DNA of 7,139 bases from an uncultured Alphaproteobacteria bacterium (GTDB lineage: Bacteria > Pseudomonadota > Alphaproteobacteria > Reyranellales > Reyranellaceae): contig CAIYWM010000057.1 in assembly GCA_903929895.1 (NCBI GenBank), positions 1 to 7,139 on the forward strand, written 5' to 3'. A model generated the notes under the pieces. The model made no database searches. It worked only from the letters and a program-made list of their open reading frames with translations, and was not told the origin of the DNA. Below are positions 1 through 7,139 of the stretch, one piece after another. Positions within the stretch are counted from its first letter, which is position 1. The number at the start of each line of letters is the position of its first letter. A program made the translations under genes and the position numbers.

Positions 1-1919
1 ATCATGATGAAGCGGCACTGGTTCGGCGTCAGCCGGTACAGCAGCGACAGGATCATGGTGTTGACCGCCACCGACTTGCCCGAGCCGGTGGTGCCGCCGA
101 TCAGCAGATGCGGCATGCGGGCGAGGTCGGCGATGACCGGATCGCCGCCGATGTCCTTGCCGAGCGCCAGCGGCAGGCCGAGGCGGCCATCCTCGTAGTG
201 CTTGGTCGACAGAAGCTCGCGCAGGAACACGGTCTCGCGCTTGGCGTTGGGCAGCTCGATGCCGATGACGTTGCGGCCGGGCACGGTGGCGACGCGCGCC
301 GAGACCGCGCTCATGGAGCGGGCGATGTCGTCGGCGAGACCGATGACCCGGCTCGACTTGGTGCCGGGCGCCGGTTCGAGTTCGTAGAGAGTCACGACCG
401 GACCCGGCCGCACCTTCACGATCTGTCCCTTGACGCCAAAGTCGTCGAGCACCGTCTCGAGCAGGCGCGCATTCTGCTCCAGCGCGTCCTCGTCGATCTT
501 CGGCTGGGAGTTGACCCTCGAGGGCAGTGACAGGATGTCGAGCGGCGGCAGCCGGTACTCGGCCCCGAGGGCCAGCTCGCGCTGTCCGGCCTTGGCGGCG
601 CGCTTGCCCTGCGGCGCGGCCGATTTGCGCGGCACGATCTTCACACCCGCCGGCACCGGCGGCGCGGCGGCCGGCGGCTCGACGTCGAGCGCATTGTCGG
701 GCGTGAACGGATTCTCGTCGGTCTCTTCGTCCGCCCTCTCTTCGATGACGGGCGGATGCAGCGGCGCGACCTCGGCCGGTGGCGGCGCCTCGAACTCCTC
801 ATCGGCAATCGGCTGCCGGTAGTGTGCCGGCGAAGGCGGCGACGCGGCCTCGTAACCGCCGAAGCCCGGCTCGATCCGTTCCGCCGTGGCCGCGGGGGCC
901 GTCGCCGGGCGCCGCATGAAGGGCTCGATCCGCAGGCCGCCGGTGAGGCGGCTGAGGAAGGTGCGCTCCTGCACGCGGGAAGGGCCTGCCTCGTCCAGCA
1001 CCGGCGGGTGCATGCGCAGACCAGCAGGCGCCTCTGGGATGTCGTCGGCCGGCCGCTCGATCGGGGCATAGGGTGCATCGACCATCAGCGAGTCGCGCGC
1101 CGGCAGCACCGCGCCGTCCTCAGGGATCTGCTCGTAGCGTGTCTCGAAGCGCGCGGGATCGTACTGGCTGGCGTCGATCTCGCCCGGAATCTCGGCATAG
1201 CCGATGTGAGGCGCCGGCGGCTCGTTCTCCTCGTCGAGCGGTTGCGGCTTGCCGCGCCACAGGCCCACGGCCGCGCGCATGCCCCACGCGACCCACAGGA
1301 AGGGCGCGCGCAGGATGCGGAAGATCAGCGGCAGGTCGGTACGGTTCATGCCGAGCGCCGGGGCCATTGCGATGAAGGCCAGGGCTGCCGCGGCAGGCTC
1401 GATGAAAGTGAGCGCGCCGCCGCTCGAATGCATGAGCACCAGTTCGCGGAAGCGGCCGACCAGGGCCAGTCCGACCAGCCCGCCCGGTCCGGCATGGGTG
1501 GCGGCGCCGCCGACGTCGCCCAGGCCCACGCAGGCCACGCTCATCATCAGCAGCGCCAGCAGGAGCAGCGAGAGGCGCAGACCGAAGAAGCCGAGATGAT
1601 GGGTGCGCACCATGCGCACACCCCAGGTGATGAAGGCGACCGGCGCCAGGATGATGGCGAGGCCGAAAGTCTGCAGCAGCAGGTCCGAGATGTAGGCGCC
1701 GGGCAGGCCGAGCAGGTTGTTGGGCGCCCGCGCCGTGGCGTGATTGAGCGAGGGATCTCCGGGGCTGTAGGTGAACAGCGCCATCATCAGCGCAAGGCCG
1801 AAGCCTGCCGTGGCAACGCCGACGATCTCCATCATGCGGCGGCGCAGGAAATCGCGCCCGCCCTCCGGCAGGATGGAGGTCCTGGGCTGCAACGCTGAAG
1901 AGAGGCTCAGCATGGCCAT
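1..1919 (-). CDS. ftsK: DNA translocase FtsK, N-terminal 639 residues (3' end beyond window)
   Basis: FtsK is a septum-anchored hexameric ATPase that pumps chromosome termini across the closing division septum and activates XerCD recombination at dif. The reading frame is open from the ATG at 1919 to the window edge. Residues about 32-50, 80-101 and 111-133, plus a weaker stretch within about 145-190, form the usual N-terminal membrane bundle. A Pro/Ala/Glu-rich linker runs from about 222 to 450. The motor domain starts near residue 457, and Walker A GGTTGSGKS lies at residues 608-616 (bases 72-98). The visible part ends at QCRFIM, just before the usual Walker B region, so Walker B, the rest of the motor and the DNA-reading gamma domain are off the window. 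The start is chosen because GGAG (1931-1934) sits 11 bases upstream; a second ATG two codons later is possible. The gene lies 15 bases after the aminotransferase stop, suggesting co-transcription. No frameshift is seen. The identification is very secure. Confidence 0.97.
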   Translation of the reverse strand, partial: MAMLSLSSALQPRTSILPEGGRDFLRRRMMEIVGVATAGFGLALMMALFTYSPGDPSLNHATARAPNNLLGLPGAYISDLLLQTFGLAIILAPVAFITWGVRMVRTHHLGFFGLRLSLLLLALLMMSVACVGLGDVGGAATHAGPGGLVGLALVGRFRELVLMHSSGGALTFIEPAAAALAFIAMAPALGMNRTDLPLIFRILRAPFLWVAWGMRAAVGLWRGKPQPLDEENEPPAPHIGYAEIPGEIDASQYDPARFETRYEQIPEDGAVLPARDSLMVDAPYAPIERPADDIPEAPAGLRMHPPVLDEAGPSRVQERTFLSRLTGGLRIEPFMRRPATAPAATAERIEPGFGGYEAASPPSPAHYRQPIADEEFEAPPPAEVAPLHPPVIEERADEETDENPFTPDNALDVEPPAAAPPVPAGVKIVPRKSAAPQGKRAAKAGQRELALGAEYRLPPLDILSLPSRVNSQPKIDEDALEQNARLLETVLDDFGVKGQIVKVRPGPVVTLYELEPAPGTKSSRVIGLADDIARSMSAVSARVATVPGRNVIGIELPNAKRETVFLRELLSTKHYEDGRLGLPLALGKDIGGDPVIADLARMPHLLIGGTTGSGKSVAVNTMILSLLYRLTPNQCRFIM

Positions 1920-1934
1920 GCGCGGTGGCGCTCC

Positions 1935-3140
1935 CTACAGAACGGACGCGAGGCGCTGCAGCCCCTCGCGGGTGGTCTTCTCGTCGTGCACCAGCGCCAC
2001 GCGGATGTAGCGGTGGGAAATGTTGACGCCGTTGGTCTCGCGGCAGGCATAGGCCCCCGGCAGCACCTTGACGTGCGCCTCGCCCCACAGCCTGCGCGTG
2101 GCCTCCTCGCCGTCGCCGACGTCGAGCCACAGGAAGAACCCGCCGCCCGGCGTGTAGTAGGAGAAGCGGTTGTGCAGGATCTGCTCGGCGATCCGGAAGT
2201 TCTTCACGTACCATTCGCGCGTCTGGACCGGATGCGTCTCCTCGCGCCACAGCGCGGCCGACGCCTTCTGGACGGCAAAGGGAATCTGCGGGCCGCCATA
2301 GCTGCGCCAGCGCAGCACCATCGCGACCAGCTTCGGGTCGCCGGCCATGAAGCCCGAGCGAAGGCCCGCCGCGTTCGACCGCTTCGACAGCGAATGGAAC
2401 ACCGCGAGATTGCGGAACGGATCCTTGCCGCCGGTCTCGTCGATCTCGAGGGCGGCCTCGAGCGCACCCGGCGGCGGGGCGCCGGTGTAGATCTCGGCGT
2501 AGCACTCGTCGACAGCCAGCACGGTGTCGTACTTCCGGCAAAGCCTCAGCAGCTTCTGCAGATACTCCTTGCTGGCGATCGCGCCCTGCGGATTGGCCGG
2601 CGAGCAGAGATAGACCACCGACAGGCGCTGCCAGGTCGCTTCATCGAGACTCTCATAGTCGGGCAGGAAGCCGTTCGAAGCCTCGGCGTTGACCAACAGC
2701 GGCTCGCCCCCGGACAGCACCGCACCGCCGAGATAGGCCTGGTAGAAAGGATTGGGCAGCGCGACGATCGGCTTGCCGCCGCCCTTCTCCTGCGGCGTCG
2801 CCACCGTCGAGATGATGTAGACGCCTTCCTTGCTGCCGGCCGTCGGATGAACATGCACGTTGGGATCGAGCAGGCCCTGAGGCAGCTTGTAGCGGCGCGT
2901 CAGCCACTCGCAGATCGCGAGATTGAGGTCGGGCAGGCCCTGGTTGGGCGGATAGCGGTTCCAGCCGTCGACTTCGTCGATCACGATCTGCCGCGCGAAC
3001 GCCGGCATCGCGCCCTGCGGCTCGCCGACGGACATGTTGATCATCGACAGGTGCGCCGGCGGCGTGATGGGAGCGATGAGGGCGTTCAACCGCGCAAACG
3101 GGAAATCGGTCAGCGTCTCGGTCAGGCGCGGATTGAACAT
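1935..3140 (-). CDS. dapC: Fold-type I PLP aminotransferase, DapC-like (probable succinyldiaminopimelate transaminase)
   Basis: This is a 401-residue cytosolic class I/II aminotransferase, a typical family length. Visible landmarks are the phosphate-cup segment GSKEG (102-106), NPFYQAY with the ring-stacking Tyr133, SPANPQG with Asn183, DECYAEIY with Asp211 and Tyr214, the Schiff-base lysine Lys253 in SLSKRSN, Arg261, and the substrate-carboxylate arginine Arg380 in YIRVAL. The SLSKRSN...LRSGF signature resembles bacterial DapC, which transaminates N-succinyl-2-amino-6-oxopimelate with glutamate in the lysine/meso-diaminopimelate pathway. Substrate cannot be proved from sequence, and a more general aminotransferase is possible. 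The start is the ATG at 3140, because GGGA (3147-3150) lies 6 bases upstream; extending to a TTG at 3152 would put that motif inside the gene. A promoter lies at 3214-3242 and ftsK follows after 15 bases, so these two likely form one operon. From memory, Azospirillum brasilense has an aminotransferase gene (aat) next to the PII gene glnZ, a similar neighbourhood. Confidence 0.93.
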   Translation of the reverse strand: MFNPRLTETLTDFPFARLNALIAPITPPAHLSMINMSVGEPQGAMPAFARQIVIDEVDGWNRYPPNQGLPDLNLAICEWLTRRYKLPQGLLDPNVHVHPTAGSKEGVYIISTVATPQEKGGGKPIVALPNPFYQAYLGGAVLSGGEPLLVNAEASNGFLPDYESLDEATWQRLSVVYLCSPANPQGAIASKEYLQKLLRLCRKYDTVLAVDECYAEIYTGAPPPGALEAALEIDETGGKDPFRNLAVFHSLSKRSNAAGLRSGFMAGDPKLVAMVLRWRSYGGPQIPFAVQKASAALWREETHPVQTREWYVKNFRIAEQILHNRFSYYTPGGGFFLWLDVGDGEEATRRLWGEAHVKVLPGAYACRETNGVNISHRYIRVALVHDEKTTREGLQRLASVL

Positions 3141-3146
3141 TCTCGT

Positions 3147-3150
3147 TCCC
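3147..3150 (-). promoter_or_regulatory. Ribosome binding site of the DapC-like gene (decides the start)
   Basis: The minus strand reads GGGA, six bases, then ATG (3140). This spacing supports the ATG over the in-frame TTG at 3152, whose own codon overlaps the motif. Confidence 0.6.
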
Positions 3151-3213
3151 AATGGGCCAAAACGGCCTGAAAAATGCCACGGTGCCGGCCGCGAGCGACC
3201 AGCCTATCGCCAT

Positions 3214-3242
3214 ATTCTAGGGAACAAATTAGCCAATCACAA
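3214..3242 (-). promoter_or_regulatory. Sigma70-like promoter for the dapC-ftsK unit
   Basis: On the minus strand, TTGTGA (3237-3242, four of six matches to TTGACA) is followed by exactly 17 bases and then TAGAAT (3214-3219, five of six matches to TATAAT). Transcription would start near 3207 and leave a leader of about 66 bases before the ATG at 3140. The surroundings are clearly A+T richer than the flanking genes. This points to expression of dapC and ftsK independent of the upstream nitrogen genes. It rests on pattern only. Confidence 0.6.
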
Positions 3243-3260
3243 CAAGGGAATAGGCTTGTT
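3241..3260. repeat. Inverted repeat AACAAG-N8-CTTGTT beside the promoter
   Basis: Perfect 6-base arms (3241-3246 and 3255-3260) flank an 8-base centre. The repeat overlaps the outer two bases of the -35 hexamer of the dapC promoter. It also lies in the 3' trailer of amtB copy 1. There is no T-run after it in the minus-strand direction, so it is a poor terminator. It could be an operator or chance. Confidence 0.35.
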
Positions 3261-3329
3261 TCTTCACACACTGGAAGGGATTGGGACCGCTTCCCGGCCG
3301 AACCACAAGCTGTAGTCGCCGCTGCGCCG

Positions 3330-4646
3330 CTACTGGACGCGCTCACCGTGAAGCGCCGTGTCGAGGCCTTCGACTTCCTCGTCTTGAGTGACCCTGAGCC
3401 CGATTACCGCATCGAGGATCTTGAGGATCACCCAGGTGACCACGGCACAGAACACACCGATGACGACCACCCCATAGAGCTGGGTCAGGATCTGGCCGCC
3501 ATTGCCGTCGACCAGGCCGACCGGCTGGCCCTTGGCCACGTCATTGATCGTGCGGGTGGCGAAGACGCCAACCAGGATCGAGCCCACGATGCCGCCGACC
3601 CCGTGGACGCCGAATGCGTCGAGCGAATCATCGTAGCCCAGCTTGTTCTTCAGGACGATCGATGCCCAGTAGCAGACCGAGCCGGCGATGACGCCGATCA
3701 CCAACGCAGCCCACGGCTCCACGTAGCCTGCAGCCGGCGTAATCATGCCGAGGCCTGCAACCGCGCCGGTCAGGATACCCAGCACCGACGGCTTGCCGCG
3801 AGTTGCCCATTCTATGGCCATCCAGACCAAAGCTGCCACGGACGCTGCGATATGCGTGTTCAACATCGCGCTGCCTGCCAACTCGCCTGACGCGAGTGCC
3901 GAGCCGGCATTGAAACCGAACCAGCCGACCCACAGCAGCGACGTGCCGATCAGCGTCAGCACGAGATTGTGCGGCGCCATGTATTCCTGGCCATAGCCGT
4001 GGCGCTTGCCAATCACCACACAGCAAACCAGCGCCGCAATGCCGGCATTGAGATGGACGACGAGTCCACCCGCAAAATCGAGCACCCCTGCCACACCGAG
4101 GAAGCCGCCGCCCCACACCCAATGCGCCACGGGCACGTAAACAAACAGCAGCCACAGGCCCATGAACCACATCATCGCCGAGAACTTCATGCGCTCGGCA
4201 AAGGCACCGGCGATAATGGCGGGTGTGATCACCGCGAACGTCGCCTGATACATCAGGAAAACGTTCTCCGGCACCGTCTTGGCCAGCTCGTGGACGCTTC
4301 CCAGCAGGCCGTTGCCGAAGGCGCGCGAAAGCGAGCCGATCACCCCGTTCAGGCCACCGCCGTCGGTGAAGGCCAGCGAATAGCCGACCGCGAACCAGAG
4401 GACCGTGACCAGAGCTGCCACGGCGAAGGCCTGGACCGACGTCGCCAGCACGTTCTTCTTGCGCACCATGCCGGCATAGAAAAGGGCCAGGCCTGGAATG
4501 TTCATCATCAGCACCAGTACCGTGGCCATCAGCAGCCACGCGGTGTCGCCAGTATCGATTTGCGGCTTGTCTGCGGCCCAGGCCGCCGGAGCGAACGTCA
4601 TCGGGCATGCCAGAAAGGCGCCGAAGCGCAGGGCCGTCTTGTTCAT
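3330..4646 (-). CDS. amtB: Ammonium channel AmtB, copy 1
   Basis: A 438-residue Amt/Mep/Rh family inner-membrane channel that conducts ammonia/ammonium into the cytoplasm as a trimer. Residues 1-24 look like a signal peptide with cleavage after AWA, and about 11 membrane helices follow. Aligned to E. coli AmtB with a constant offset of 30, the key residues are all present: gate Phe137 and Phe245, ammonium-site Trp178 and Ser249, Asp190, Trp242, and the pore pair His198 and His348. The cytosolic tail GLRV..DEEVEGLD..LHGE is the conserved region that contacts GlnK. The ATG at 4646 has GGAG (4650-4653) only three bases away, within a longer G-run. The gene lies 76 bases after glnK copy 1, an unusually long spacer that contains a tandem repeat. 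About 76% of 100 sampled third codon positions are G/C, lower than in glnK copy 1. No clear terminator follows the stop. Confidence 0.97.
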   Translation of the reverse strand: MNKTALRFGAFLACPMTFAPAAWAADKPQIDTGDTAWLLMATVLVLMMNIPGLALFYAGMVRKKNVLATSVQAFAVAALVTVLWFAVGYSLAFTDGGGLNGVIGSLSRAFGNGLLGSVHELAKTVPENVFLMYQATFAVITPAIIAGAFAERMKFSAMMWFMGLWLLFVYVPVAHWVWGGGFLGVAGVLDFAGGLVVHLNAGIAALVCCVVIGKRHGYGQEYMAPHNLVLTLIGTSLLWVGWFGFNAGSALASGELAGSAMLNTHIAASVAALVWMAIEWATRGKPSVLGILTGAVAGLGMITPAAGYVEPWAALVIGVIAGSVCYWASIVLKNKLGYDDSLDAFGVHGVGGIVGSILVGVFATRTINDVAKGQPVGLVDGNGGQILTQLYGVVVIGVFCAVVTWVILKILDAVIGLRVTQDEEVEGLDTALHGERVQ

Positions 4647-4660
4647 TTTCTCCCCCGTGC

Positions 4661-4699
4661 CTTGTCTTGCTTATTGTCGTCTTGTCTTGGTCTTGTCGT
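4661..4699. repeat. Imperfect tandem repeat in the glnK1-amtB1 spacer
   Basis: Two adjacent copies, 4661-4680 and 4681-4699, share the plus-strand plan CTTGTCTTG + 3 or 4 bases (CTTA or GTC) + TTGTCGT. In the transcript (minus strand) the stretch is A- and purine-rich, with CAAGACAAG occurring twice, and should be poorly structured. It occupies half of the 76-base gap ahead of amtB copy 1. Its function is unknown: a protein- or sRNA-binding site in the mRNA, a spacer, or a neutral slippage product. Confidence 0.75.
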
Positions 4700-4722
4700 T
4701 TCTTCTTGAGCGCCGGATCGCC

Positions 4723-5079
<357 letters not shown>

Positions 5080-5096
5080 TTACGGCTCTGCCCGAC

Positions 5097-5125
5097 AGAC
5101 TGGCGTCTCGCGTTCGCGCCGTCAA
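5097..5125 (-). promoter_or_regulatory. Weak candidate promoter for glnK copy 1
   Basis: The minus strand has TTGACG (5120-5125) as a good -35, 17 bases, then CAGTCT (5097-5102), a poor -10. No GG-N10-GC sigma54 core was found between the hairpins and the gene. The call is tentative; the terminator-like hairpin just upstream is the main reason to expect a promoter here. Confidence 0.2.
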
Positions 5126-5133
5126 ACGCCGGA

Positions 5134-5168
5134 CAGAAAGAGGGCCCGGCGAGAGGCTCGCCGGGCCC
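5134..5168 (-). terminator. Probable transcription terminator after amtB copy 2
   Basis: A perfect 12-base stem (5142-5153 paired with 5157-5168, GGGCCCGGCGAG / CTCGCCGGGCCC) closes a 3-base loop. On the minus strand it is followed by TCTTTCT (5135-5141). It lies about 80 bases past the amtB copy 2 stop. The stem is very strong, but the T-run is broken by C, so termination may be partial. On the plus strand no T-run follows the stem. Confidence 0.65.
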
Positions 5169-5173
5169 GAGGG

Positions 5174-5197
5174 TCCGCCGCGACACGGTGCGGCGGA
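5174..5197. repeat. Inverted repeat TCCGCCGC-N8-GCGGCGGA
   Basis: Perfect 8-base arms lie at 5174-5181 and 5190-5197. It is the second of three hairpins in the spacer between amtB copy 2 and glnK copy 1, only five bases from the terminator stem. Confidence 0.55.
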
Positions 5198-5202
5198 TGA
5201 GA

Positions 5203-5229
5203 GGGAACCAGGAGGAGAGAGGGGTTCCC
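5203..5229. repeat. Inverted repeat GGGAACC-N13-GGTTCCC
   Basis: Perfect 7-base arms lie at 5203-5209 and 5223-5229, with a purine-rich (plus strand) 13-base loop. In the minus-strand transcript it is the first hairpin met, about 21 bases after the amtB copy 2 stop. It may protect the mRNA 3' end. Confidence 0.5.
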
Positions 5230-5250
5230 GATCTTGAGAAGGAGACGGTC

Positions 5251-6723
5251 CTAGTGGATCGTCTCACCGTGCAGGTTGATGTCGAGACCTTCGACTTCTT
5301 CCTCGGTCGTCACGCGCAGCCCGATCAGGGCATCGACGACCTTGAGGATGATGAAGGTGGCGACCGCGCACCAGGCGATGCAGACCAGCGAACCCCAGAG
5401 CTGCGTCAGGACCTGGCCGGCGTTGCCGTCGATCAGTCCCTTCTTGCCCTCGCCGCCGATCACTTCCACGGCGAACACGCCGGTCAGGATGGCGCCGACG
5501 AAGCCGCCGATGCCGTGCACGCCGAACGCGTCGAGCGAGTCGTCGTAGCCCATCGCCTTCTTGAGGCCGGTGGCGCCCCAGAAGCAGACCAGGCCGGCGA
5601 TGATGCCGATGGCCAGAGCGCCCATCGGTGTCACGAAGCCCGAAGCCGGGGTGATGGCGACGAGGCCGCCGACGGCACCCGAGATGATGCCGAGGACCGA
5701 CGGCTTGCCGCGCGTCACCCACTCCGCGAACATCCAGGCCAGAGCGGCCGCAGCCGAGGCGAACTGCGTGACCGCCATCGCCATGCCGGCGTTGGGGCTG
5801 GCGCCGACCGCGGAGCCGGCGTTGAAGCCGAACCAGCCCACCCACAGAAGCGAGGCACCGATCATCGTATAGACGAGGTTGTGCGGCGCCATGTTCTCCG
5901 AGCCGTAACCCTTACGCTTGCCCAGAAGCAAGGCGCAGACCAGGCCAGCAATACCGGCATTGATGTGCACCACAGTACCGCCTGCAAAGTCGAGCACGCC
6001 TGCGGTCGAGAGGAAACCGCCGCCCCAGACCCAGTGACAGACTGGCGCATAGACGAAGATTGACCAGAGGGTCGTGAAGACCAAGAGGGTCGAGAACTTC
6101 ATACGCTCTGCGAAGGCACCAGCGATCAAGGCTGGGGTGATGATCGCGAAGGTCATCTGATAGACGATCCACAGCATTTCAGGCAGGCCCTTGGCCACGG
6201 CGTAGGCTGTGTCGACCCTTACATTGTTCAAGAAGAAGGCGTCAAAGCTGCCGATATAGGGCTGCAGGGCCGACGATGGGTTATAGCCTAAGGCGAGGCT
6301 ATAGGTGCAGACCATCCAGACCACCGTCACCAGAGCGGTGATGGCGAAGGATTGGGCGACCGTGGCAATGACGTTCTTCTTACGCACCATGCCGCCGTAA
6401 AACAGGGCAAGGCCGGGAATGGTCATCAGCAGGACGAGAGCGGTGGAGGTCAAGATCCAAGCCGTGCCGCCGGAGTCCAGTTCCAGAGGGGCCTGGTGAG
6501 CCAGCAAGGCGGGGGCGGGCGCAGCGGCCTCCTCGGCAGCGGGAGCCGACGAGGCGGGCAGGGCCGCTTCGGTCGTATCAGCGGGCGCCGACGAGGCGGC
6601 AGGTGCGGCGTCTTGAGCGTGAGCGGACGGCGCGGCCATCAGACCGCCTCCGACCAGAACGGCTGCAAGCATCAGGCCGCTAAGCCCCTTGCCGATCAGC
6701 CCTTTGAAAGAGGTGAGTGTCAT
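5251..6723 (-). CDS. amtB: Ammonium channel AmtB, copy 2, with Ala/Pro-rich N-terminal extension
   Basis: A 490-residue Amt-family channel for ammonia/ammonium uptake. Residues 1-36 form a signal peptide (Lys-containing start, hydrophobic core, AHA before Gln37). Residues about 37-84 are an Ala/Pro/Ser/Glu-rich extension, expected outside the membrane and absent from copy 1; it contains ASSAPA twice. The channel core follows, with a constant offset of 85 from E. coli AmtB: Phe192, Trp233, Asp245, His253, Trp297, Phe300, Ser304 and His403 are all present. The GlnK-contacting tail EEEVEGLD..LHGE is conserved. Core spacing relative to copy 1 is unchanged between the first gate Phe and the second pore His. 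The ATG at 6723 is preferred because it gives a clean signal peptide and has GGGA nine bases upstream; a TTG at 6738 is the alternative. It starts 24 bases after the glnK copy 2 stop. G/C at third positions is 166/180 for 5401-5940 and 140/180 for 5941-6480, a step inside the gene. Confidence 0.97.
   Translation of the reverse strand: MTLTSFKGLIGKGLSGLMLAAVLVGGGLMAAPSAHAQDAAPAASSAPADTTEAALPASSAPAAEEAAAPAPALLAHQAPLELDSGGTAWILTSTALVLLMTIPGLALFYGGMVRKKNVIATVAQSFAITALVTVVWMVCTYSLALGYNPSSALQPYIGSFDAFFLNNVRVDTAYAVAKGLPEMLWIVYQMTFAIITPALIAGAFAERMKFSTLLVFTTLWSIFVYAPVCHWVWGGGFLSTAGVLDFAGGTVVHINAGIAGLVCALLLGKRKGYGSENMAPHNLVYTMIGASLLWVGWFGFNAGSAVGASPNAGMAMAVTQFASAAAALAWMFAEWVTRGKPSVLGIISGAVGGLVAITPASGFVTPMGALAIGIIAGLVCFWGATGLKKAMGYDDSLDAFGVHGIGGFVGAILTGVFAVEVIGGEGKKGLIDGNAGQVLTQLWGSLVCIAWCAVATFIILKVVDALIGLRVTTEEEVEGLDINLHGETIH
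6545..6599. repeat. Direct repeat of 13 bases within the amtB copy 2 extension
   Basis: GCCGACGAGGCGG occurs at 6545-6557 and again at 6587-6599, 42 bases (14 codons) apart and therefore in frame. It encodes the repeated ASSAPA of the extension, suggesting growth by slippage or in-frame duplication. Confidence 0.7.
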
Positions 6724-6732
6724 CGTGGAGAT

Positions 6733-6736
6733 TCCC
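6733..6736 (-). promoter_or_regulatory. Ribosome binding site of amtB copy 2
   Basis: The minus strand reads GGGA, nine bases, then ATG (6723). The motif overlaps the TTG at 6736-6738, which argues against that TTG as the start. Confidence 0.45.
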
Positions 6737-6747
6737 AATATCTGGTC

Positions 6748-7137
<390 letters not shown>

Positions 7138-7139
7138 AA

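Noticed and set aside
1120..2541. A 473-codon minus-strand frame crossing the aminotransferase-ftsK junction
   Set aside because: It is out of frame with both real genes, which carry intact family motifs in another frame.
3138..3152. TTG start at 3152 for the aminotransferase
   Set aside because: The ATG at 3140 has a correctly spaced GGGA, which overlaps the extra codons that the TTG start would add.
756..3170. Long plus-strand frames (756-1898 and 1986-3170) opposite ftsK and the aminotransferase
   Set aside because: Both have Arg/Ala/His-rich, low-complexity products with no recognisable motif and are explained by the G/C-rich third positions of the opposite-strand genes.
3153..3190. Attenuator-like element (GCC...GGC followed by a run of five T) in the dapC leader
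   Set aside because: The stem is only three or four pairs with a wobble, too weak to call.
6721..6738. TTG start at 6738 for amtB copy 2
   Set aside because: The ATG at 6723 gives a normal signal peptide start, and the GGGA overlapping the TTG is better used as its ribosome binding site.

Overview
The window carries six genes, all on the minus strand, so transcription runs from high to low coordinates: glnK (copy 2), amtB (copy 2), glnK (copy 1), amtB (copy 1), a DapC-like aminotransferase, and the 5' two thirds of ftsK, which is cut by the window's left edge. High G+C, the ftsK gene with an aminotransferase gene directly upstream, and AmtB proteins with cleavable signal peptides fit an alphaproteobacterium (Rhodospirillales or Hyphomicrobiales type). 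That placement is inference; nothing in the window fixes the genus.

Right part (7086 to 3330): two consecutive glnK-amtB pairs. Each pair encodes a 112-residue PII signalling protein with the uridylylation tyrosine (Tyr51) and an ammonium channel with the twin-histidine pore. When ammonium is plentiful, GlnK-type proteins plug AmtB; when nitrogen is short, they are modified and 2-oxoglutarate-bound and release it. Both pairs look intact. They differ in codon use, in the amtB N-terminus and in spacer architecture. The spacer between the pairs (5062-5250) holds three stacked inverted repeats, one with a terminator-like tail. The spacer inside pair 1 (4647-4722) holds an imperfect tandem repeat of 20 + 19 bases.

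Left part (3242 to 1): a good sigma70-like promoter (TTGTGA, 17-base spacer, TAGAAT) precedes the aminotransferase gene, which is followed after 15 bases by ftsK. These two probably form their own operon: one likely supplies diaminopimelate for lysine and peptidoglycan, the other is the division-septum DNA translocase.

No plus-strand gene, RNA gene, mobile element or CRISPR array was found. No gene-free stretch reaches 200 bases. I see no clearly undescribed system. The points most worth checking are the tandem glnK-amtB duplication with a codon-use step inside amtB copy 2, and the repeats in the two spacers.
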